Assembly (NCBI GenBank): GCA_947630515.1
Contig: CANRHY010000019.1
Coordinates: 1-11,649 of the forward strand
DNA from: an uncultured Bacilli bacterium
GTDB lineage: Bacteria; Bacillota_I; Bacilli_A; RF39; UBA660
Direction: 5' to 3'
Length of the DNA: 11,649 nt
Shown here: positions 7,001 through 11,649 of the stretch, piece after piece
How positions within the stretch are numbered: position 1 is the stretch's first letter
Layout: each line of letters begins with the position of its first letter
Translations under genes and position numbers: made by a program
The notes under the pieces: model-generated
Told to the model about the DNA's origin: nothing
What the model saw: only the letters and a program-made list of their open reading frames with translations
Database searches by the model: none

Positions 7001-8850
7001 CAATAGACTTATCTAAAATAGAATATGTTCCAAGACAAGATAGTGGAGTAAATGGAATATTCTTAAAAACAAAACTAGAAGTAAGTTTAGATGGACAAAA
7101 CTATACTACAGTAGATGATAACATAATATGGGCTTCTGACAAAACTACTAAAACATACATATTAGAAGAACCAGTAAGAGCAAAATATATAAAACTAACA
7201 GCCCTAGATTCAGTTGGAGGTTTTGCTTCATCTGCAATGATTAACATTTTTGAAAACACTACATTAAGAACACACATAGATAACCTAACAGTATCATATA
7301 TGACAGAAGGATATGTATATAATGGTAATAACCACGAACCAAATATAACAGTTAAAAATGAAGATGACACTTCATTAATACTAAATGAAGACTACACAGT
7401 AAATTATTCTAATAACATAAATGCAGGAACTGCAAAAATATCTATAAAAGGAATAGGTGCATATGTTGGTAAAAAAGAATATAACTTTGAAATAGATAAA
7501 GCACAAAATCCACCAGTTGTACCAGCTGACGAAGTGACAGTTCCAAGTGACGTAACAAACTTAATATATGCTTATAACGTATTACCAGATGGTTGGTTCT
7601 GGAAAGAAGAAGACTTAATGACAGAATTAATAGGCGGAGAAAAAGTATATGCAGAAGCTGTATATTATGAAAGTGATAAAGAAAACTATAAAGTTACAGA
7701 AAAAACAGTAGCTGTAACTCGTGAAAAAGGTTCTCTTCCAGTAGTTGAGTTAAAAACAGACGAACCATTAAAATTTGATATCACAAATAGTCCTAAAATA
7801 GATTACGATTACTTCAAAAACTTACTTAAAGTAAGTGACGTAGAAGATGACGAAAATGAAAGACCTTTAAAAATTACATTAAATGAAGAACTAACAGATT
7901 GGGACGGTACTACTGACATGATAGGTACTTACCACGTAGCATTTGATATAAAAGACCATGACGATAATATAGTGAATTTTGTAATAACATTTACTTTATA
8001 TTCTAGTGAAATTGAAACAGTAAGCATTGAAGAATTTGATATATCAATAGATGAAGAAAACTTATTTTATAGTGGAAACGCACTAATGCCAAACATAAAA
8101 GTATTAGATAGTAAGAGTCACGCTTTAACTCTTGATACAGACTATCAAATATTAAATTATGAAAACAACATAAATTCAGGAACATATACATTAACTATAA
8201 AAGGTATTGGACTATATTCTGGTGAAGTATCTATTCCTTATGAAATAAAAAAAGCAAAGACACCTGAAGTTTTACCAGAAAAAATAATAAAAGTTTCTAT
8301 TGCTACAAAAAATATAAGTGAAATATCTCTTCCAGTAGGCTGGGCTTGGGCTAATGCAGATGTACCTATTACAGAAGAAGAAACAGAACTAAAAATAATA
8401 TTTGCAGGAGACCAAAATCATGAATACTATGAAATGTATGTAACAGTAATTAAAGATAATATGCTTCGTGAAATAGTAATAGATGATAGTGATGAAAAAG
8501 AAAATACAAAAGAAGTAGAAGAGAACTCTAAAGAAAATAATTATACTGATAATAATGAAAGTAATGAAAATAATGTATCTACTAGCTATGAATATATTCC
8601 TACTTATAACTATAGAGAGTCTAGTAGTGAAGAAAATACTCAAAATGTAAAAGAAGAAGTAACTGAAGAAGATAATATAACTAAAGAAATAAAACAAGAA
8701 ACTAAAGAAGAAACTACTAATGAAGACTATAATAATGTAGAAAGTTCTAGCTATGAAGGAAAGAGTAAATCAAATAATTATCTTCCATATGTTCTAATTG
8801 CTTTAGCACCATTATTAGGGGTAATAGTATTAGTATTAAAATTTAAATAA
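4084..8850 (+). CDS. Giant surface protein: NPCBM, transglutaminase-like, F5/8C and Ig-like repeats
   Basis: This is a 1588-residue exported, membrane-anchored protein. ATG is 8 nt after a strong GGGAGG (4070-4075). Residues 5-20 are a basic-hydrophobic signal segment. An NPCBM/NEW2-like carbohydrate-binding domain covers about 40-197 (GLFAHAESTLIFDI; DHAVYASAML). A transglutaminase-like cysteine-peptidase core follows, with Cys503 (GVCGAISK), His529 (QPAHAAYL) and Asp554 (GNDVSGW) as candidate triad. An F5/8C (discoidin/CBM32-like) domain spans about 920-1058. Two homologous modules, about 1064-1218 and 1310-1459, each pair a NNIN(A/S)GT...IKGIG(A/L)Y repeat with an LPxGWxW segment. A bacterial Ig-like (DUF5011-type) domain at 1219-1308 separates them. 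A Glu/Asn/Ser-rich linker (1460-1562) leads to one membrane helix (about 1566-1585) with a KFK end. There is no LPXTG signal. Binding to host or wall glycans, with peptide or isopeptide chemistry by the core, is inferred. Confidence 0.9.
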   Translation: MIKYLKKFIYIIVVGALFLCFTKEKTITTTKVSYLSENKDYVYLTDLWSSDKLIKKESSWKDARALKINENEPGKLISLNINGTPKYFINGLFAHAESTLIFDISEYTEKGFDTFKTYLGVDTYAKSNGNGVKFTIYGSVDGIDYTKLTETNTLKGISDAKEVVLSIKDYNYLKLFADDLNNNSSDHAVYASAMLYNSNTYTKNEEENVDYIKEVEEYDKELMQYSEKEILASDELELKLLQRTLVKRVGYDVLVAYATGSEEENKNAFIWLFTNKDILKTYMTGGEPLGNYINSFNILVSLYNKYGSDLTDPKYTKTEQNVFLKMMMSISLTHSGTVALWITGENNTLVKSDPLNRYMAFKNLYLNENLPITYEQTFNKDAFESLTVEEMRWVVDARISDEEIPWLNWYSSHLEGTKYEGRKGMDPYTYIWYDGSFDWRYTDKNYYTEDTDYCGVDLKSKFTTGFSRGRNCNEEYNLKTWGVDSNTPTKPRLWVIWEEDGVCGAISKTGENLNNSYGIVAAVTRQPAHAAYLIQTKKKNDDGSFTSTWGIGNDVSGWAKSSGTEKGERLPLNWGTTTNYYASNFNGSYVILAQSAIDDYKNYVKSLEYTFIADIYEENKTKQREIYRKVVGTPNELTNSKNINAIQNFNLDGWLGLIENYLKDENLTSKDYYNLGIEIINNLKEYPLAANDLLALITKKLNDGDKYLIDKKFRSLLETLSKVQNNSKDYPNGQAVRQVASNLLGTKEENIKFSFDGENANKIVLSTTKPFEYSLNYSYDASTKTVTGDWIQVTEGSVADLTDRLNEINAQNDIVVHVLLDDDKTLESDSVSVIDIEESSAPKNLYANDLENKVIGVTSTTEWQSSDGTWVKFSEETPDLSGIKTISVREGAHAHYLPSESINLTFEADPNEDKTKVYVSTSRLKVTASSEQNKTTEAKERAIDGSIYTYWHNLWNKSDTEKWIQLEVTDEDPIDLSKIEYVPRQDSGVNGIFLKTKLEVSLDGQNYTTVDDNIIWASDKTTKTYILEEPVRAKYIKLTALDSVGGFASSAMINIFENTTLRTHIDNLTVSYMTEGYVYNGNNHEPNITVKNEDDTSLILNEDYTVNYSNNINAGTAKISIKGIGAYVGKKEYNFEIDKAQNPPVVPADEVTVPSDVTNLIYAYNVLPDGWFWKEEDLMTELIGGEKVYAEAVYYESDKENYKVTEKTVAVTREKGSLPVVELKTDEPLKFDITNSPKIDYDYFKNLLKVSDVEDDENERPLKITLNEELTDWDGTTDMIGTYHVAFDIKDHDDNIVNFVITFTLYSSEIETVSIEEFDISIDEENLFYSGNALMPNIKVLDSKSHALTLDTDYQILNYENNINSGTYTLTIKGIGLYSGEVSIPYEIKKAKTPEVLPEKIIKVSIATKNISEISLPVGWAWANADVPITEEETELKIIFAGDQNHEYYEMYVTVIKDNMLREIVIDDSDEKENTKEVEENSKENNYTDNNESNENNVSTSYEYIPTYNYRESSSEENTQNVKEEVTEEDNITKEIKQETKEETTNEDYNNVESSSYEGKSKSNNYLPYVLIALAPLLGVIVLVLKFK

Positions 8851-8903
8851 TAGAAAGTATTCCGATTACTTTTCAAAAAATGTAAGAAAAATGCAAATTG
8901 TAA

Positions 8904-8932
8904 TTGACACTAACAAAATAAATTGATATAAT
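8904..8932 (+). promoter_or_regulatory. Perfect consensus promoter with no adjacent gene
   Basis: TTGACA (8904-8909), a 17-bp spacer and TATAAT (8927-8932) preceded by TGA form a perfect sigma-A promoter with extended -10, the strongest in the window. The predicted start is near 8939, about 190 bp before the next start codon, and that gene has its own promoter further down. Confidence 0.85.
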
Positions 8933-8936
8933 TTAA

Positions 8937-8955
8937 TTGTTAGTAAAAATAACAA
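8937..8955. repeat. Short dyad over the predicted transcription start
   Basis: TTGTTA (8937-8942) and TAACAA (8950-8955) are perfect inverted copies around a 7-bp centre, beginning 4 bp after the -10 box. It could be an operator. In RNA it would compete with the longer hairpin that uses 8940-8950. Confidence 0.4.
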
Positions 8956-9076
8956 ATATTCGACATATTTTTACTAAAGTGAAAGATTGTGAAAGTTGTA
9001 CTACGTATATAGAGATTGGTTAACCCTTACATATAACTTATCTTTATCTTGTTTCACATCTTTCTTTTTTTATTTT
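8939..9076 (+). ncRNA. Candidate small RNA of unknown family, about 138 nt
   Basis: The transcript predicted from the consensus promoter folds into two parts. The 5' hairpin pairs TTAGTAAAAAT (8940-8950) with ATTTTTACTAA (8967-8977), 11 bp without mismatch. A second, larger stem pairs GAAAGAT plus GTGAAA (8981-8994, one bulged T) with TTTCAC plus ATCTTTC (9052-9064), enclosing about 57 nt that include the palindrome GGTTAACC (9018-9025). A T-rich tract follows. The only frame with a possible start is 14 codons long and has no ribosome site. I see no SRP, tmRNA, RNase P or T-box signature. The closed long stem is loosely 6S-like but short for 6S RNA. The alternative is an attenuated leader of the gene at 9129. 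Confidence 0.55.
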
Positions 9077-9079
9077 TTA
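8981..9079 (+). terminator. Terminator stem and T-rich tract ending the small-RNA unit
   Basis: The 13-bp bulged stem (8981-8994 with 9052-9064) is followed by a run of T broken by one A (9065-9079). The large enclosed region is unusual for a simple intrinsic terminator. The next promoter starts at 9082, directly after the tract, which supports an end of transcription here. Confidence 0.5.
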
Positions 9080-9081
9080 TG

Positions 9082-9110
9082 TTGTTTAAATTTAATATTT
9101 GTGGTATTAT
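9082..9110 (+). promoter_or_regulatory. Promoter of the small membrane protein gene
   Basis: TTGTTT (9082-9087), a 17-bp spacer and TATTAT (9105-9110) preceded by TGG form an extended -10 promoter. The start near 9117 leaves only about 12 nt of leader, beginning with the GAGG ribosome site (9117-9120). Confidence 0.65.
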
Positions 9111-9128
9111 GTTTTTGAGGTATTATTT

Positions 9129-9620
9129 ATGAAAAGAAAAAGTGAAAGTGAATTAGATATTAAGGGGTTAATTATAATAATAATTGTACTTGTAGTATTA
9201 GTCGGGCTAGTATACTTACTAACAGTAGGAGCACAAAAATTAGGCTGGTTTAATGAGCATTACACAAAACCAGAAGTACAAGAAGCAGTTATAAGCTATG
9301 AAAATATAAATGCCGGTACTATATTTGATAGAAGTGATAATGAATATTATGTTGCAATTGCTGATTTTAGTGACAAAAATAATATTTACTTAGATAGCTT
9401 AATTAGTAAATATAAAGAAAAAGAGGATAGCTTACCTGTATATGTAGTAGATTTATCTGATGGACTTAATAGTAGTATTAAAAGTGAAGAAAATAATACA
9501 TTTGCAACTAAAGTAAGTGAATTAAAAGTTAAAGACAATACTCTTATTAAAATAACTAATGGAAACAATGCTGGTTATTTAGTAGGAGACGAAAGTATTA
9601 AAAGTGAACTTGGACTTTAA
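9129..9620 (+). CDS. Small membrane-anchored extracytoplasmic protein, possibly thioredoxin-like
   Basis: This is a 163-residue protein. ATG at 9129 lies 8 nt after GAGG (9117-9120). The in-frame TTG at 9099 overlaps the promoter and is rejected. A basic N-terminus (MKRKSESELD) precedes one hydrophobic helix at about 14-34, so the rest should lie outside the membrane. The outer domain has alternating strand and helix signals: EYYVAIADF (72-80), a helix around residues 87-98, LPVYVVDLS (102-110), NTLIKITNG (137-145) and GYLVG (149-153). This recalls a thioredoxin-like fold, but there is no cysteine at all, so no redox role is expected. That assignment is inference. No family name is recognised. 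The gene ends at a shared terminator facing the GatD-like gene, so it appears monocistronic. Confidence 0.8.
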   Translation: MKRKSESELDIKGLIIIIIVLVVLVGLVYLLTVGAQKLGWFNEHYTKPEVQEAVISYENINAGTIFDRSDNEYYVAIADFSDKNNIYLDSLISKYKEKEDSLPVYVVDLSDGLNSSIKSEENNTFATKVSELKVKDNTLIKITNGNNAGYLVGDESIKSELGL

Positions 9621-9647
9621 AAAACTAGGAATGCATTTCCTAGTTTT
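9621..9647. terminator. Bidirectional terminator between convergent genes
   Basis: AAAACTAGGAA (9621-9631) and TTCCTAGTTTT (9637-9647) form a perfect 11-bp stem with a 5-nt loop, bounded by A and T runs on both strands. It starts right after the TAA of the small membrane protein. It contains the TAG stop (9642-9640) and the final codons of the GatD-like gene. Confidence 0.9.
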
Positions 9648-10365
9648 CTATTTTAAAGTTTTCCAAATAAGTATTATATGCTTTTATTTCAGTAGTTTTA
9701 TTATAAATTTTAAGTTTATATGATTTATCTTTTAATGACATTACACTCTTAATTATATAATTTGTAAGGTATGGATTTCTTATAAATAATGGTCCTAATA
9801 AATATGTAGCATAGAAGTTTTTATAAGTATATCCTTCTTTTTTTGACTCTATATTAGACCCAGTTCCATCTATTACTTTAAAAAGTGGTTTATCTATTCC
9901 AAAAATACTACCACACCTATTTTGAAAACCTATTATCTTTTCTTTTATAAGTTTACTTTCTAAAGTAACACTACCAACAATTCTAAAGTCTTCTAAAATA
10001 GTGTAGTAAGGAAATATATCTAAAGCTTCATGCTTATTTTCTTCCTTATCTATAATGTAACTACCAAATAGTTCCATACTGTTTCCTGTCATTAAGAAGT
10101 GACGTCCTTTATTTATTGAAGAAGTGATATCACTTTTATATTTTAAAATGTCTTCAAGTACTAATAGAAGACTATTTTCTGTACCCATACCCATATAATA
10201 TATATCATATTTATTAAAATCTATTTTATCATTTATTGTAAGAAAGTGTACTTCCACATTTACGTCTTGTCTTTCAAAGTATTTTTTTAATGCTCTTACA
10301 TTTCCATTTTCTCCATATAAATTCATTAAATCATAATATAAATGGGCTATTTTAATTTTTTTCAT
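9640..10365 (-). CDS. gatD: GatD-like glutamine amidotransferase-fold protein lacking catalytic residues
   Basis: This 241-residue protein has the length and layout of GatD, the glutaminase partner of MurT that supplies ammonia for lipid II D-Glu amidation. Recognisable are LYGENGN (16-22), the oxyanion-loop region HFLMTGNSMELFG (89-101), GFQNR (146-150), GTGSN (167-171), EGYTYKN (177-183) and ATYLLGPLFIRNP (186-198). The nucleophile segment, normally of the type ICGGYQ, reads TGNSME, so Gly94 stands where Cys is expected. The TYLHGP segment reads TYLLGP, so Leu190 replaces the catalytic His. Both changes predict loss of glutaminase activity. ATG at 10365 has GAGGG 8 nt upstream and overlaps the ligase gene end by 14 bp, implying translational coupling and a complex. 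A structural role, use of free ammonia by the partner, or a different reaction are possible. The gene symbol reflects family, not proven activity. Confidence 0.85.
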   Translation of the reverse strand: MKKIKIAHLYYDLMNLYGENGNVRALKKYFERQDVNVEVHFLTINDKIDFNKYDIYYMGMGTENSLLLVLEDILKYKSDITSSINKGRHFLMTGNSMELFGSYIIDKEENKHEALDIFPYYTILEDFRIVGSVTLESKLIKEKIIGFQNRCGSIFGIDKPLFKVIDGTGSNIESKKEGYTYKNFYATYLLGPLFIRNPYLTNYIIKSVMSLKDKSYKLKIYNKTTEIKAYNTYLENFKIEN

Positions 10366-11649
10366 TTTCGATACCCTCTTTTCTAAGTAAAGCTTTTAAT
10401 TCAATTTCTTTATCAAAACATACACAACTATAAATATTTCCTTTTGTTTTTTTAAGTAGAGTAGGTATAAGTTCAGTGTTTAAGTCATTAATTAAAATTA
10501 TTTTATTTTTCCTTATATTAGTGTATTCTAGTCTTGTTAGCATATCATATTTAAATCTTCCTACTAATATTATTTTATCTATTTGCCTGTCATTTAATTC
10601 TTCAAAGTCAATGTCCCATATCCAACTTATGTCATTCTCTTTGTAGCGCCTACTTGAGTTATCAAAACCTAATATAACTGTCTTTTTTCCTTTTTCATGT
10701 ATTATAAAGTCAAGTGATTGTTTATAGCTTAGGTTGTTTTCATTTTTACTTGCTAGCATTTGCCATGATCTATTATGAAAGTTATATATATTAAGTCTTT
10801 TAGGTATAAATTTAGGGTCATTTGTTACTTTTGTAATGCTTTCACTAGATAAATTTAATACACTACATAAAGCATAGGCAGCAGTTACAAAGTAAGCAGA
10901 ATATAAGAAGTTTGATGGCATGTGTACTTTGGTTTTGTTTATGTAAATTATGCCGCCTTCAATATTTAAGTTATGGGCAAGGTAGTCTGGTTTAGTTCTT
11001 TTAAATTCACACTTAGGGCAGTAATATGAACCAATGTGACCATAGTGATAGAATTTGTATTTAAGTTTAGTTTTACATAATGGGCAGTATGATGCATCTA
11101 AGTTATGTATTTCTGATTTTATACTATAATCATTTTTATCAAGTCCATAAGTAGTAATTTTTCCCTTATGATTAAGAGTGCAAGCATGAATTAATGGATC
11201 ATCTATATTTATTATTAAATGTGTTTTATTGTTAAGGGACTTCTCTATTACTTCTTTTATAAACTCAGGGTGTGCATTTCTTGGTGGCTGGTCTCTTGTT
11301 ATGTTTGTTATTACTAAATGCGTTAGTGTAAAGTTTTTAAGAGTACTTTCTAAATATCTTTCATCAAGTTCCATAAGTAAGACATCTTTATTTATTACTC
11401 CAGAAAGAGAAGTGTTATTTAAAATTAGAGAAGCTATTGCATTATATACGTTACTTCCGTTTTTATTATAAACTACACTTAAGTTATTTTCTTCTAGTAT
11501 TTTAGCAACTAACTCGGTAGTACTTCCTTTTCCAGAAGAGCCTGTAATACCAATAATCATTCTAGGCATTTTTATTTTACTTAATGCACTAGGGTATATT
11601 TTAAGCCCAACATACCCGCCTACCACAGAACCATCATGCCCGAGTAGTT
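10352..11649 (-). CDS. murT: MurT-like Mur ligase family protein, 5'-truncated by window edge
   Basis: The frame is open to the right edge, with codons for LLGHDGS upstream of GTG 11626, matching the Gly-rich MurT N-terminus, so the true start lies outside. Numbering from GTG 11626, the central Mur ligase domain has P-loop GITGSSGKGST (26-36), ELDERYL (86-92) and NITRDQ (108-113). A Cys4 zinc ribbon (Cys181, 184, 203, 206) is inserted, as in MurT. The C-terminal DUF1727-like domain has NDISWIWDIDFEEL (331-344), a MurT hallmark. Known MurT uses ATP to activate the D-Glu carboxylate of lipid II for amidation. Oddities are a GKGST P-loop, as in folylpolyglutamate synthases, instead of GKTTT; RDQPPRNAHPE instead of RDQLDRYGE; and KNENN where KNPAG is usual. 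The overlapping GatD-like partner lacks its active site. The substrate may therefore differ from classical lipid II. Confidence 0.9.
   Translation of the reverse strand, partial: LLGHDGSVVGGYVGLKIYPSALSKIKMPRMIIGITGSSGKGSTTELVAKILEENNLSVVYNKNGSNVYNAIASLILNNTSLSGVINKDVLLMELDERYLESTLKNFTLTHLVITNITRDQPPRNAHPEFIKEVIEKSLNNKTHLIINIDDPLIHACTLNHKGKITTYGLDKNDYSIKSEIHNLDASYCPLCKTKLKYKFYHYGHIGSYYCPKCEFKRTKPDYLAHNLNIEGGIIYINKTKVHMPSNFLYSAYFVTAAYALCSVLNLSSESITKVTNDPKFIPKRLNIYNFHNRSWQMLASKNENNLSYKQSLDFIIHEKGKKTVILGFDNSSRRYKENDISWIWDIDFEELNDRQIDKIILVGRFKYDMLTRLEYTNIRKNKIILINDLNTELIPTLLKKTKGNIYSCVCFDKEIELKALLRKEGIENEKN

Noticed and set aside
7101..7370. Minus-strand 89-residue frame inside the F5/8C region
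   Set aside because: It is antisense to a well-supported domain and has no recognisable motif or independent signals.
8389..8697. Minus-strand 102-residue frame rich in Phe, Ile and Tyr
   Set aside because: It is the antisense of the Glu/Asn/Lys-rich linker of the surface protein. Low complexity explains the open frame, and no ribosome site was seen.
8760..8850. Sortase LPXTG anchor at the C-terminus
   Set aside because: Only LPYV is present, placed at the start of the helix, and the basic tail is minimal. A plain membrane anchor is more likely.
8854..8874. Hairpin AAAGTA/TACTTT just after the surface protein gene as its terminator
   Set aside because: The stem has only 6 bp and is followed by A-rich rather than T-rich sequence. 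No clear terminator was found for this gene before the 8904 promoter.
8979..9023. 14-codon frame starting GTG at 8979 with a CESC motif
   Set aside because: It has no ribosome site, is very short, and lies inside the paired part of the candidate RNA.
11229..11471. Plus-strand 80-residue frame opposite the MurT-like gene
   Set aside because: It is the antisense shadow of the conserved ligase region. Nothing suggests a separate gene.

Overview
The window comes from a very AT-rich, low-GC Gram-positive-type bacterium, most likely an uncultured Bacillota or Mycoplasmatota-like gut lineage. This is inferred from AT-ending codons throughout, consensus sigma-A promoters, strong Shine-Dalgarno sites, Trp encoded by TGG with no in-frame TGA (so no sign of the mycoplasma code), a MurT/GatD-type pair known from Gram-positive wall synthesis, and a large surface protein with NPCBM and F5/8C modules. 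No tRNA, rRNA, CRISPR array, insertion sequence or phage gene was seen. The species cannot be named from the sequence.

Layout. (1) Positions 1-2152, + strand: three consecutive paralogous cytoplasmic proteins of unknown function. The second and third carry an HELxH motif and a downstream conserved Glu, as in zincin metallopeptidases. The first is cut by the left edge just where its HExxH would be. A near-consensus promoter sits between the first and second genes. (2) 2140-2169: an 11-bp inverted repeat forms a shared terminator inside the ends of two convergent genes. (3) 2169-3927: a GspE/PilB/ComGA-type ATPase gene on the minus strand and a type IV prepilin-like gene on the plus strand diverge from back-to-back promoters. 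The pilin transcript is predicted to be leaderless. (4) 4084-8850: one 1588-residue surface protein with NPCBM, a transglutaminase-like Cys/His/Asp core, an F5/8C domain, two copies of an Ig-like repeat module and a C-terminal membrane anchor. (5) 8904-9079: a consensus extended -10 promoter followed by two stem structures and a T-rich tract, with no convincing ORF. This is a strong small-RNA (or attenuated leader) candidate. (6) 9129-9620: a small membrane-anchored extracytoplasmic protein, possibly of thioredoxin-like fold. (7) 9640-11649, minus strand: a GatD-like protein and a 5'-truncated MurT-like ligase, overlapping by 14 bp. The GatD-like protein lacks the catalytic Cys and His, and the MurT-like protein has unusual P-loop and RDQ motifs.

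How the parts relate. Every complete transcription unit looks short (one or two genes), with its own promoter, a leader of about 0-23 nt and often a terminator shared with the converging neighbour. The ATPase and pilin plausibly belong to one pilus or pseudopilus machine whose membrane platform and prepilin peptidase lie elsewhere. The surface protein and the MurT/GatD-like pair both concern the cell envelope. The metallopeptidase-like trio has no recognisable partner here.
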